Below, one piece after another: positions 42,108 through 50,483 of a stretch of DNA of 64,000 nt. The notes beneath the pieces are model-generated. The model was not told the DNA's origin. It made no database searches and saw only the letters and a list, made by a program, of their open reading frames with translations. Made by a program: the position numbers and the translations under genes. Source of the stretch: Streptomyces sp. f51 (lineage in GTDB: Bacteria; Actinomycetota; Actinomycetes; Streptomycetales; Streptomycetaceae). Numbering within the stretch: the stretch's first letter is position 1; each line of letters begins with the position of its first letter. The stretch covers positions 5,737,001 to 5,801,000 of the forward strand of contig NZ_CP149798.1 of the NCBI RefSeq assembly GCF_037940415.1. The letters run 5' to 3'.

Positions 42108-42400
42108 CGGGACGGGTGGCGCGTCGCGGAGCCCGCGGAGGTGGACGGGCGACGCGTCGCGAGCACCGTGACCGGGACGGGGGGCGGTGTGGCGAGCACC
42201 CTGACCCGGGCGGGGGGCGGTGCCGCTAGCATCCTGACCCGGGCGGGGAGCGGTGCCGCTAGCACCCTGACCGGGACGCGACCGGGTGCTGCGAGACACG
42301 GACGAGGCGGGAAGCGGTGCCGTGAGCACGTAGACTGGACGGCTGTTGTCCGGCCGTGCAGTCCGGCCGTTTCCCCCCTCTCAACTGGAGTCACCCCACC
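42108..42400 (+). repeat. 33-bp degenerate tandem repeat between APC permease and methyltransferase genes
   Basis: Copies begin with GCGAGCACC or GCTAGCACC at 42159, 42192, 42225, 42258 and, more degenerate, 42291, exactly 33 bases apart. A sixth, shifted copy may lie near 42322. Each continues with a CTGACC(C)GGG(A/C)CGGGG-like part. One frame reads as an 11-residue repeat but has no convincing start or neighbour. The rest of the gap holds the promoter of the methyltransferase gene. Confidence 0.8.
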
Positions 42401-43729
42401 ATGCAGGCAGAACCGAAGAAGTCGCTGGTGGGGGACGAGTACGAGGTCGAGATCGGCCCCGTCGCGCACGGCGGGCACTGCATCGCCCGCACCGACGAGG
42501 GCCAGGTCCTCTTCGTCCGGCACGCGCTGCCCGGCGAGCGGGTCGTCGCCCGGGTGACCGAGGGCGAGGAGGGCGCGCGGTTCCTGCGCGCCGACGCCGT
42601 GCGGATCATCGACGCCTCCAAGGACCGCGTCGAGGCACCCTGCCCGTACGCGGGCCCCGGCCGCTGCGGCGGCTGCGACTGGCAGCACGCCAAGCCGGGC
42701 GCGCAGCGCCGTCTCAAGGGCGAGGTCATCGCCGAGCAGCTGCTGCGCCTCGCGGGTCTCACCCCCGAGGAGGCCGGCTGGGACGGCACGGTGATGCCCG
42801 CCGAGGGCGACAAGCTGCCCGCGGGCGAGGTGCCGCAGTGGCGCACCCGTGTGCAGTACGCCGTCGACCCCGACGGCAACGCCGGACTGCGCCGCCACCG
42901 CTCGCACGAGGTCGAGCCCGTCGAGCGCTGCATGATCGCCGCCCCGGGGATCACCGAGCTCGGTATCGAGGAGCGGGACTGGTCCGGCATGGAGGCCGTC
43001 GAGGCGATCGCCGCGACCGGTTCCCAGGACCGCATGGTGATCCTTGAGCCCCGCCCCGGCGCCCGCCTGCCCCTCGTCGAACTCGACAAGCCGGTCTCCG
43101 TGATGCGGGTCGCCGAACAGGACGGCGGCATCCACCGCGTCCACGGCCGCGCGTTCGTGCGCGAGCGCGCCGACGGCCGCACCCACAGGGTCGGCAGCGG
43201 CGGCTTCTGGCAGGTCCACCCGATGGCCGCCGACACCCTCGTCAAGGCCGTCATGCAGGGCCTGCTGCCCCGCAAGGGCGACATGGCCCTGGACCTCTAC
43301 TGCGGCGTCGGCCTCTTCGCCGGCGCCCTCGCGGACCGCCTGGGCGACCAGGGCGCGGTCCTCGGCATCGAGTCGGGCAAGCGCGCGGTGGAGGACGCCC
43401 GGCACAACCTCGCCGGCTTCGACCGCGTCCGCATCGAACAGGGCAAGGTCGAGGCGGTCCTCCCGCGCACCGGCATCACCGAGGTCGACATCATCGTCCT
43501 CGACCCGCCCCGCGCCGGCGCCGGCAAGAAGACGGTGGAACACCTGTCGTCCCTGGGCGCGCGAAAGATCGCCTACGTGGCCTGCGACCCGGCGGCCCTG
43601 GCCCGCGACCTGGCGTACTTCCGCGACGGCGGCTACAAGGTCCGGACCCTGCGGGCCTTCGACCTGTTCCCGATGACGCATCACGTGGAGTGCGTCGCGA
43701 TTCTGGAGCCGGTGAAGAAGTCCGGCTGA
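42401..43729 (+). CDS. TRAM-domain class I RNA methyltransferase (RlmCD/TrmA-like)
   Basis: This 442-aa enzyme methylates C5 of a uridine in rRNA or tRNA using SAM. The N-terminal TRAM domain (8-65) is followed by a [4Fe-4S] segment with Cys81, Cys89 and Cys92 in CPYAGPGRCGGC. The methyltransferase domain shows LDLYCGVGLFAG (SAM motif I), VLDPPRAGAG and VACDPAALARDL with the nucleophilic Cys395. It cannot be decided from sequence which uridine is modified. The ATG is preceded by TGGAG at a somewhat long distance. Confidence 0.92.
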   Translation: MQAEPKKSLVGDEYEVEIGPVAHGGHCIARTDEGQVLFVRHALPGERVVARVTEGEEGARFLRADAVRIIDASKDRVEAPCPYAGPGRCGGCDWQHAKPGAQRRLKGEVIAEQLLRLAGLTPEEAGWDGTVMPAEGDKLPAGEVPQWRTRVQYAVDPDGNAGLRRHRSHEVEPVERCMIAAPGITELGIEERDWSGMEAVEAIAATGSQDRMVILEPRPGARLPLVELDKPVSVMRVAEQDGGIHRVHGRAFVRERADGRTHRVGSGGFWQVHPMAADTLVKAVMQGLLPRKGDMALDLYCGVGLFAGALADRLGDQGAVLGIESGKRAVEDARHNLAGFDRVRIEQGKVEAVLPRTGITEVDIIVLDPPRAGAGKKTVEHLSSLGARKIAYVACDPAALARDLAYFRDGGYKVRTLRAFDLFPMTHHVECVAILEPVKKSG

Positions 43730-43821
43730 TGCGGGGTCTCCGGGCTTGCGGGGGCCTGCGGGCGGGGTAGATGCCCGCGCCTACAGCGCCCCCGGCCGCA
43801 GCTCACCTACCGGCATCAGAG

Positions 43822-43863
43822 GGTCACGGGAACAGGTCGCTCACGCGCACTGTTCCCGTGACC
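43822..43863. terminator. Bidirectional terminator after the methyltransferase gene
   Basis: A 14-bp perfect stem (43822-43835 with 43850-43863) has a 14-base loop and lies between convergent genes. Confidence 0.78.
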
Positions 43864-43888
43864 TCCACAGCCTCCGCGAGCGAGTGGC

Positions 43889-44965
43889 CTAGCGGTTGAC
43901 GGACTGGATCTCCTGGACGTTCATGTCCTGGGTGGTCTCGAACGTGCCGTCCGGCAGGTCGCCGGCCGCGCCGCCGCTGCCCTGCCAGGAGATCTGCCAG
44001 GTGATGGACGCGCTCAGCCGGTACGGCTTCCCGGCCGTGGCACGCAGGTAGGTGATGCCGCACGGCGGGGTGCTGCCGGCCTCGCCCTTGGTGTACGGGG
44101 TACCGATGGAGCCGTCGTCGTTGATCGTGCAGTCACCGGAGGCGGGGGAAGTTTCGGCGTCGTCCGTACCGGGGTCCAGATGGAGCGCGACCGGCTTCGC
44201 CGTCGTCTCCGCCCACACTCCCGCGGCCGTCAGCTCGGCGCGGACCTTGACCGGCTTGAAGGTGCCCTTGTCCAGCCACACCCAGCTCGGCAGGTTCACC
44301 GTGGCCTCGGTGGCGGGCTTCACCTCGATCTCCGTCTCCGGGACCTTGATCTTGTCGTAGGCGTACGCGGCGAGGACCTCAGGGGTGGGGGCGTGCTTGT
44401 TGGCGGGGAGCGTCCTGGCGTTCTGCCAGAACAGGGTGTCCTCGCAGTCGTACGACTCCGGGTCGTTCGCCCTGTCCTGGTTGATCACTCCGCGCCAGAA
44501 CATGCCGTCCTTGCCGAGGTTGTAGTTGTCGTAGCCGTCCCCGCTGCCGTTCTCCGCCTTGCCCTTCTCGTAGTGGTCCACCATCAGGTCCTCGCCCCAG
44601 CTGAGACTGGGAGTGACGGGCACCAGGTCCGAGTCGGGGTTCTTCTTGAGGCGGCCCACCGCCGCCTTGAGGGCCTGCGGCGTGGCCACCGGTTCGTACC
44701 AGCACGCGGGGGGCTTCCAGTTGGGGTCCACGGGGGCGAGGGGCTTGGGCGAGGTGCCCGAGGCACCACCGCTCACCGGCGTGACCTTGATCTGAGTGGC
44801 GGTGGCCTTGGCGTTCAGTGTGCTGCCGGATACGCCGCCGGAAGGTGTCGAAGAAGGGGGCTTGTTGTCCTGATCCCCGATGGCGCCGTAAGCCGCTGTG
44901 GAGGAGAGGACGACCGCACAGACCGACGTGGCGAACAGCGTGCACGCCTTCGCTGCGAAGCTCAT
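43889..44965 (-). CDS. Secreted protein of unknown function
   Basis: This 358-aa protein has a signal peptide with cleavage likely after AYG near residue 26, followed by a Ser/Thr/Pro-rich linker. The mature part has CWYEPVATPQALKAAVGRL, a Trp/Tyr-rich middle (NLGKDGMFWRGVINQD) and a beta-rich C-terminal half with one pair of Cys (DCTIND; PPCGITYL). I do not recognise a named family. The ATG overlaps the stop of the upstream lipoprotein gene (ATGA), so the two products are made together and probably act together at the cell surface. The frame is open far upstream, but that is the lipoprotein gene. Confidence 0.75.
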   Translation of the reverse strand: MSFAAKACTLFATSVCAVVLSSTAAYGAIGDQDNKPPSSTPSGGVSGSTLNAKATATQIKVTPVSGGASGTSPKPLAPVDPNWKPPACWYEPVATPQALKAAVGRLKKNPDSDLVPVTPSLSWGEDLMVDHYEKGKAENGSGDGYDNYNLGKDGMFWRGVINQDRANDPESYDCEDTLFWQNARTLPANKHAPTPEVLAAYAYDKIKVPETEIEVKPATEATVNLPSWVWLDKGTFKPVKVRAELTAAGVWAETTAKPVALHLDPGTDDAETSPASGDCTINDDGSIGTPYTKGEAGSTPPCGITYLRATAGKPYRLSASITWQISWQGSGGAAGDLPDGTFETTQDMNVQEIQSVNR

Positions 44966-45615
44966 CGGCCACAGGCTCCCGGAGCCACCGTCGAGGAGGT
45001 GGTCTTCCAAACGCCCTGCGGGTTCTTGTCCAGCCTGTTGCGGTACTGGATCACGTTCTCGGGCTTGTTGGCGGTGGTGGTGACCTTCGCGGTCCTGCGG
45101 TTCTTCGTGGACGCCTTGCGTTCGTCGACGCAGTAGAAGAGCACGCCCGAGCCGGTGTCGTTGATGTGCACCTGGGGGTCGAAGGCTGTGACGCTGCCGA
45201 TCAGACTCTCGTCGTCGTCGACGAACTGCTTGATCCACTTGTGTGCTGTGACCAAGGTGGCGTCCGAGTTGTAGAACGCCACCGCGTCGGAATTCAGATC
45301 CGCCTCGATGACTGCGGCGTACTCCGACCTCAGCTCCTCCCGCCCGTCGTCCAGGATCGCCTGGAGCTTCGGGTCGCTGTTGGTCCAGCCCTCGAAGTTC
45401 GCCTGGAACTCCTTGGGGAGCGTGATCCTCGGCCGACCGGCTCGGTCCTTTGACGTCGGAGCGGAGGGGCTCGCCGAAGCCTTCGCGCCGCTGCTGTCCG
45501 CGCCCTTGATCTTGTCCGACGCCGAGTCGGTGCTCCCTCCTGAGCCGCAGGCGGTCAGGAGCAGTCCCGTGGATGCGGTGAGTGCGACTGCGACGAGCAG
45601 GGCGGGGCGGTTCAC
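44962..45615 (-). CDS. Lipoprotein of unknown function
   Basis: This 217-aa protein has a lipoprotein signal peptide with lipobox LTAC near residues 20-23, a Ser/Ala/Lys-rich linker, and a folded domain with LPKEFQANFEGWTNSDPKLQAILDD, AFYNSDATLVTAHKWIKQFV and SGVLFYCVDERKAS. A single Cys remains in the mature domain. It resembles the small SnoaL/NTF2-like lipoproteins of Streptomyces, but this is only an impression. The GTG start has CAGGAGA upstream; longer in-frame starts to 45684 would spoil the signal peptide. It is co-translated with the secreted protein downstream. Confidence 0.78.
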   Translation of the reverse strand: MNRPALLVAVALTASTGLLLTACGSGGSTDSASDKIKGADSSGAKASASPSAPTSKDRAGRPRITLPKEFQANFEGWTNSDPKLQAILDDGREELRSEYAAVIEADLNSDAVAFYNSDATLVTAHKWIKQFVDDDESLIGSVTAFDPQVHINDTGSGVLFYCVDERKASTKNRRTAKVTTTANKPENVIQYRNRLDKNPQGVWKTTSSTVAPGACGR

Positions 45616-46055
45616 TGGGGTCTCCTGTTGAGGCGAGGGGTTGCTCAAGTGAATCCACGCTATCCGTGAGGCGGGTGGTGACACCAGTTGGGATTCCGTC
45701 AGGAGGGGACAGAGCAGGTCTACTTGGGTCGGTGTCGCCGCGGTCGCTGTTCTTCTGCAAAGCCGAGTTGGCCTCGGCTCGTCCGAATCACCGCGTGGGC
45801 TGCCGCCTACTCACTGTTGATGCAACGTCAGGAGTGTCCGTATCGCTGCGTGTTGGCCCGTCAGTGCGCTGTACCGGGTGCTGGCGTCCGCGAAGCGCCG
45901 CGTACCTTAGGTCGGTGGAAGCCTTTCGGGGATTTCCTCGTGCGGGATCTCTGGATTTCCCTCCCTTCCCTCCTTTCCATACCGAAGTGTCATCGGTTCC
46001 GCCTTCGGTGGTGGGCCGTTGATTCCTTCCCGTTCGCCCTGGAGTAGCGGAACAC
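45616..46055. other. Divergent intergenic region, lipoprotein pair / amidase
   Basis: This 440-base gap has lower GC content than its surroundings and must contain two promoters. I see no strong palindrome, riboswitch or ORF with a ribosome-binding site; the frame at 45688-46047 lacks family features and the codon bias of its neighbours. Confidence 0.4.
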
Positions 46056-47990
46056 GTGAAGACGAAGAGAACGGCGGGCATAGCTGCCCGTAAGCGTGGG
46101 GCCAGTCGTCGGCTGATCGGTTTAGCCGCTGCGAGCGCGCTGACCGCGGGGGCCCTGACGGCCCTGGTGCCGACGGCCGCGCAGGCCGGTACCCCCGCCC
46201 CGTCCGGATCGGGCGCGAGGCAGCACGCCTTCGCGGTCGCCGCCGCCAAGTACCACGTCCCCGTAAGGGTGTTGCTGGCCGTCGCGTACCAGGAGTCGGC
46301 GTGGGACGCGCACTCCGGGCAGATGAGCACCAGCGGCGGCTACGGTCCCATGCATCTCACCGACGTCACCCCCGCCATGCTGGCCGCCGGTCCGGCCGGA
46401 GCGGTCGGGCGGGGTGATCTCGCCGACCGGGCGAAGGATCCAGCCCTGCACACGCTGCGGGCCGCGGCGAAGCTCACCGGGCTGAGCCCCGCCGAGCTGC
46501 GTGAGGACCCCGCGGCGAACATCGCGGGCGGTGCCGCGCTTCTGGCGTCCTACCAGCGGACCCTGTCCGGTGGCCGGTCCGCGGACGCGGGGCAGTGGTA
46601 CGGAGCCGTGGCCCGCTACAGCGGCTCGGCACAGAAGCGGAGCGCCGCAGCGTTCGCCGACCGTGTCTTCGCCACCGTCAGGTCCGGAGCCACGCGCCGG
46701 ACCCAGGACGGCCAGCGGGTCTCGCTGGGCGCCGACAGCAAGGTCCGTGTCGCGACAGGGCAGTTGAGCAAGCTCTCCCTGGCCGGTGTCGCGGCGACGA
46801 CGGCGACCGAGTGTCCGCCGGAGGTCTCCTGCACCTTCGTGCCGGCGGCCTCGTCCAACGGCCAGGTCTCCAACCGTCCGGCCAACGGCATCCGGATCGA
46901 CACCATCGTCATCCACGACACCGAGTCGTCGTACGAGTCGGCCATCGCGACGTTCCAGAACGCGGGCGGCAGTTCCGCGCACTACGTCATGCGGGCCTCG
47001 GACGGCGCGGTGACGCAGATGGTGCCCACCAAGGACATCGCCTTCCACGCCGGGAACTACTCGACGAACCTGCACTCCATCGGCATCGAGCACGAGGGCT
47101 ACGCGGCGCACGGAGGCACCTGGTACACCGAGGCGCAGTACGAGGCCACGGCCTCGCTGGTGCGCTATCTCTCGGACCGCTTCGGCATTCCGCTGGACCG
47201 TGAGCACATCATCGGCCACGACAATGTCGCCGGACCCAACTCCAGCCTCGTCGCGGGCATGCACTGGGACCCGGGTACGTCCTGGGACTGGGAGCACCTG
47301 ATGAGCCTGCTCGGCGCCCCGGTGGCGGGCGAGCACGGCGTCGGGCCGGTCGGGTCGGCGGTGACGATCACGCCGGGCTTCACCGACAACCAGCAGACCG
47401 TGCAGATCTGCCCCGGTGACGATCCCACCGGCGCCACCCCGGCGTGCACCGAGCAGCAGCAGTCGTCCAACTTCGTGTTCCTGCGCACCGAACCCAGCGA
47501 CACGGCCCCGCTCTTCGGCGACCAGGCCGTGCACAAGGGCGCGGCCGGCACCGACCGCGTCAGCGACTGGGGCTCGACCGCGCAGGCGGGGCAGCAGTTC
47601 GTGGTGGCCGGCGTCGACGGCGACTGGACCGCGATCTGGTACAGCGGCTCCATGGTGTGGTTCTACAACCCGGGCGGTGCCAACACCACGCCCGCGCACG
47701 ACGTGACGCTGGTCTCCGCCGCGGGCACCGCGCCGGTGGCTGTCTACGGTTCGAGCTACCCCGACCGCGCCGAGTACCCCGCGGGCCTGTCGCCCTCGAC
47801 GCAGGCGCCGATCAGCTACTACACCGTGCCCGCCGGGCAGTCGTACGTCGCCACCAGGCCGCCGGCCAACACCGACGACTACTTCACCTCGGGGGCGGTC
47901 GTCATCGGTGCCAAGCAGATGTACACCATCCAGTACAACCACCGCGTCGGGCTGGTCTATTCGTCGGACGTGACGGCCACCGGCTCCTGA
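46056..47990 (+). CDS. Secreted N-acetylmuramoyl-L-alanine amidase, modular
   Basis: This 644-aa exported enzyme cuts the lactyl-amide bond of peptidoglycan. A signal peptide (cleavage after AQA, about residue 44) is followed by a lysozyme-like/transglycosylase-like domain (about 50-215; YHVPVRVLLAVAYQESAWD, with GGYGPMHLTD). The Amidase_2 domain (about 275-430) has zinc ligands His287 (VIHDTES), His388 (IIGHDN) and Asp405 (HWDPG), and SIGIEHEGY near the catalytic region. The C-terminal 200 residues look like two SH3-like wall-binding repeats (NFVFLRTEPSDTAPLF...). The gene starts at a GTG and is monocistronic with a strong terminator. Confidence 0.92.
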   Translation: MKTKRTAGIAARKRGASRRLIGLAAASALTAGALTALVPTAAQAGTPAPSGSGARQHAFAVAAAKYHVPVRVLLAVAYQESAWDAHSGQMSTSGGYGPMHLTDVTPAMLAAGPAGAVGRGDLADRAKDPALHTLRAAAKLTGLSPAELREDPAANIAGGAALLASYQRTLSGGRSADAGQWYGAVARYSGSAQKRSAAAFADRVFATVRSGATRRTQDGQRVSLGADSKVRVATGQLSKLSLAGVAATTATECPPEVSCTFVPAASSNGQVSNRPANGIRIDTIVIHDTESSYESAIATFQNAGGSSAHYVMRASDGAVTQMVPTKDIAFHAGNYSTNLHSIGIEHEGYAAHGGTWYTEAQYEATASLVRYLSDRFGIPLDREHIIGHDNVAGPNSSLVAGMHWDPGTSWDWEHLMSLLGAPVAGEHGVGPVGSAVTITPGFTDNQQTVQICPGDDPTGATPACTEQQQSSNFVFLRTEPSDTAPLFGDQAVHKGAAGTDRVSDWGSTAQAGQQFVVAGVDGDWTAIWYSGSMVWFYNPGGANTTPAHDVTLVSAAGTAPVAVYGSSYPDRAEYPAGLSPSTQAPISYYTVPAGQSYVATRPPANTDDYFTSGAVVIGAKQMYTIQYNHRVGLVYSSDVTATGS

Positions 47991-48038
47991 CCCGGACACC
48001 GGACGGCGGCTGCTCATCACGCCGGCCTGCCCGAAACG

Positions 48039-48081
48039 CCACCCGTGCCCGGCGCATCCTCGATGCGCCGGGCACGGGTGG
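48039..48081 (+). terminator. Hairpin terminator after the amidase gene
   Basis: A 20-bp perfect stem (48039-48058 with 48062-48081) has a three-base loop. Confidence 0.85.
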
Positions 48082-48202
48082 TCGCGTCCTTGGAGACGCC
48101 GCTCGGGCAAGCTCCCCCCGACGCTCAGGGGACGACCGTACCGACCGCGCCCCTCGGCGTCGGCTCCGCTGCGAGCTGCTGGGTCCGTTTGCGAGACCCT
48201 CG

Positions 48203-48208
48203 TATGCT
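48203..48208 (+). promoter_or_regulatory. -10 element of a probable leaderless transcript (HxlR gene)
   Basis: TATGCT lies six bases before the GTG at 48215. Confidence 0.5.
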
Positions 48209-48214
48209 GGGCCC

Positions 48215-48712
48215 GTGAGGCGGACTTCTTTTGCGAACTGGCCCTGTTCCATCGCGCGCACGATGGACCTGCTGGGCGACTGGTGGACGCCGCTCGTGCT
48301 GCGTGAGGCGTTCTACGGGATCAAGCGGTTCGACGCCTTCCAGCAGGAGCTCGGCATCGCGCGCAACACCCTCACCGACCGGCTCCGTCGGCTGGTCGAC
48401 GAGGGGCTCATGGAGAAGCGGGCCTATCAGACGGACCCGGTGCGCTACGACTACGTGCTCACCGACATGGGCCGGGACTTCTTCGGCGTGCTGGCCGCCA
48501 TGAACAGCTGGGGCAACCGCTGGCTCAGCGGCGAACAGGGGCCGCCGGTCGTCTTCCACCACGACCGCTGCGGACACGAGAGCGAGGCCGCGGTCGTGTG
48601 CGCGGACTGCGGCGAGCCGATGACGGCCGAGGACACCCGCCCGCGGCTCGGCCCCGGCTACCCGCCGCATCTGGCCGAACGCCCGGACATCCAGAGGCGT
48701 TTCACCGCCTGA
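48215..48712 (+). CDS. HxlR-family transcriptional regulator
   Basis: This 165-aa protein has the HxlR winged helix in its first 105 residues (CSIARTMDLLGDWWTPLVLREAFYGIKRFD; RNTLTDRLRRLVDEGLMEK). Cys11 in NWPCSIAR is at the position where redox-sensing HxlR proteins carry their reactive Cys. It also has a C-terminal extension with HDRCGHESEAAVVCADCGEPM, a possible zinc ribbon beyond the usual length. It probably controls the SRPBCC/luciferase-like genes that follow. It starts at a GTG with a leaderless -10. Confidence 0.88.
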   Translation: MRRTSFANWPCSIARTMDLLGDWWTPLVLREAFYGIKRFDAFQQELGIARNTLTDRLRRLVDEGLMEKRAYQTDPVRYDYVLTDMGRDFFGVLAAMNSWGNRWLSGEQGPPVVFHHDRCGHESEAAVVCADCGEPMTAEDTRPRLGPGYPPHLAERPDIQRRFTA

Positions 48713-48774
48713 GCGCGGCCCGGCCCGCGCGTCCGCTTCCCGTTCCCGGCCCTCGGCGCCGGGAGCGGTTTTCC

Positions 48775-48780
48775 TTGACA
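48775..48780 (+). promoter_or_regulatory. Consensus -35 upstream of the SRPBCC gene
   Basis: A perfect TTGACA hexamer lies 85 bases before the SRPBCC start. The matching -10 is not clear; TACGCA near 48794 is a poor one. The AT-richer stretch that follows may also hold the HxlR operator. Confidence 0.4.
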
Positions 48781-48864
48781 CGTCAGTCTATCTACGCAAC
48801 TCTCAAGGTCAGGGCCCTGGGGAGGGTGAGCTTCCTGGGGGACGACAAGGAAGGCCGGAGACTC

Positions 48865-49389
48865 ATGGAGTGGACGGGCGCGCGCTACGCGGACCAGCCG
48901 ACCGTCGAGGTGGGGACACGGATCGACGCTCCGCCGGGCCGGGTGTGGGACCTCGTCTCCGACATCCGGCTGATGCCGGACCTCAGCGCGGAGCTCCAGT
49001 CGGTCGAATGGCTCGACGGAGCGACGGCGCCCGGGGTCGGCGCCCGCTTCGTGGGGCGCAGCCGGCACGAGTCGCTGGGGGAGTGGGAGACCACCTCGTA
49101 CGTGGTGGAGTGCGAGCCGCACCGGGCGTTCGCCTGGGCCGTCGGCGACCCCGAACACCCCAGTGCCCTTTGGCGGTTCGCGCTGGAGGAGGCGGGCGGC
49201 GGCACGGAACTGACCCAGTGGATGCGGATGGGCCCGGGCCGTTCGGGGCTCTCGTTCGCGATCGACCGGATGCCGGAGAAGGAACAGAAGATCGTGTTCG
49301 TACGGCTGCGGGAGTTCGAGCGGAGCATGACGGACACCCTCGCGGCGGTCAGGAAGCTGGCCGAGCGCACGGAAGGGACCCAGGCGTGA
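48865..49389 (+). CDS. SRPBCC-fold protein (polyketide cyclase/START-like)
   Basis: This 174-aa protein has one SRPBCC hydrophobic-pocket domain (about 15-165): VEVGTRIDAPPGRVWDLVSDI, LGEWETTSYVVECEPHRAFAWAVGD and GGTELTQWMRMGPGRSG. Such proteins bind hydrophobic small molecules or act as cyclases. The stop overlaps the ATG of the luciferase-like gene (TGATG), so the products are coupled. The start at 48865 is preceded by AAGG and GGAG; the open frame is longer upstream but non-coding. Confidence 0.82.
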   Translation: MEWTGARYADQPTVEVGTRIDAPPGRVWDLVSDIRLMPDLSAELQSVEWLDGATAPGVGARFVGRSRHESLGEWETTSYVVECEPHRAFAWAVGDPEHPSALWRFALEEAGGGTELTQWMRMGPGRSGLSFAIDRMPEKEQKIVFVRLREFERSMTDTLAAVRKLAERTEGTQA

Positions 49390-50483
49390 TGCGTACCTCC
49401 ACGACGATCGAGGCGTCGGCCGGCGACTGGCGGGAGACCGTCGACTTCGTGGTCGAGGCCGAGAAGCTCGGCATGGACATCTGCTGGGTGGCGGAGGCCT
49501 GGGGCTCCGAAGCCCCCTCCCCGCTCGGCTACTTGGCGGCACGGACCGACCGGTTGCTGCTCGGCTCCGGGATCATCCAGCTCGGGACCCGCACCCCGGC
49601 GGCCATCGCCAGGGCCGCGATCACGCTCTCCAACATCTCCGGTGGACGCTTCCTCCTCGGCCTCGGACCGTCCGGGCCCCAGGTGATCGAGGGCCTGCAC
49701 GGTGTGCCGTTCGCCCGCCCGCTGTCCCGGATGCGGGAAACCGTGGAGATCGTCCGACGGGCCGTCGCCGGGGACAAACTCTCGTACGAGGGAAGGGAGT
49801 TCACGATCCCGCTGCCCGGCGGCGAGGCACGGCCCATGCGGATGTCGATCCGTGCCGAACACGAACTGCCCGTCTATCTCGCCACGCTCTCGCCGAAGAT
49901 GCTGCGTCTGACGGGTGAGGTCGCCGACGGCTGGCTGGGCACCAGCTTCGTGCCCGAGGGCGCCAAGGAGGCGTACTTCGACCATCTGGACGCGGGCCTC
50001 GCGGCGGCCGGCCGCAGTCGTGCGGAACTCGATGTCTGCCAGGGCGCCGAAGTGGCCTTCGCGGAGGACGAGGACGCGCTGCGCGCCATGGTCGCGGGCC
50101 GCAAGAAGGAACTCGCCTTCAGCCTCGGCGGGATGGGCTCCGCCACCACCAACTTCTACAACGCCGCCTACAGCAGGCAGGGTTGGGCGGAGATCGCCGC
50201 CGAGATACATGAGCGCTGGCAGGGCGGGGACCGGGAGGGCGCCGCCGGGCTCGTGACCGACGAGATGGTCCTCGGCACCACCCTGATCGGTACCGAGGAG
50301 ATGGTCCGCGCACGGCTGGGCGTCTGGCGCGCCGCCGGGGTCGACACCGTCCGTCTCTACCCGGCCGGCACCACCCTGGACGAGCGGCTCACGACGCTGG
50401 GGCGCGCGTTGGATCTCGTGGCGGAGGCGAACAGGGCGAACGCCGCTCAGGCGTCCTCGGGGGAGCCGGTGATCGTCGAGTAG
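49389..50483 (+). CDS. LLM-class F420/FMN-dependent oxidoreductase
   Basis: This 364-aa protein has the luciferase-like TIM barrel: MRTSTTIEASAGDWRETVDF, DICWVAEAWGSEAPSPLGYLA, LGSGIIQLGTRTPAAIARAA, SGGRFLLGLGPSGPQVIEG (flavin/F420 phosphate loop) and VADGWLGTSFVPEG. The DICWVAEAWGSEAPSPLGYLA segment resembles F420-dependent enzymes such as methylene-H4MPT reductase. The substrate is unknown. The gene is coupled to the SRPBCC gene and its last 20 bases already carry the first unit of the downstream tandem repeat. Confidence 0.85.
   Translation: MRTSTTIEASAGDWRETVDFVVEAEKLGMDICWVAEAWGSEAPSPLGYLAARTDRLLLGSGIIQLGTRTPAAIARAAITLSNISGGRFLLGLGPSGPQVIEGLHGVPFARPLSRMRETVEIVRRAVAGDKLSYEGREFTIPLPGGEARPMRMSIRAEHELPVYLATLSPKMLRLTGEVADGWLGTSFVPEGAKEAYFDHLDAGLAAAGRSRAELDVCQGAEVAFAEDEDALRAMVAGRKKELAFSLGGMGSATTNFYNAAYSRQGWAEIAAEIHERWQGGDREGAAGLVTDEMVLGTTLIGTEEMVRARLGVWRAAGVDTVRLYPAGTTLDERLTTLGRALDLVAEANRANAAQASSGEPVIVE

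Noticed and set aside
40044..42329. Long minus-strand open frame antisense to the APC permease
   Set aside because: It has a shadow composition rich in Gly, Asp, Arg and Val, with no recognisable domain, while the plus strand encodes a clear permease.
42126..42360. Coding reading of the 33-bp repeats (11-residue repeat protein)
   Set aside because: There is no good ribosome site, no hydrophobic or structural pattern, and the copies decay at both ends.
45688..46047. 119-codon ORF in the amidase upstream gap
   Set aside because: It lacks a Shine-Dalgarno, has atypical third-position usage for a Streptomyces gene and no family features.
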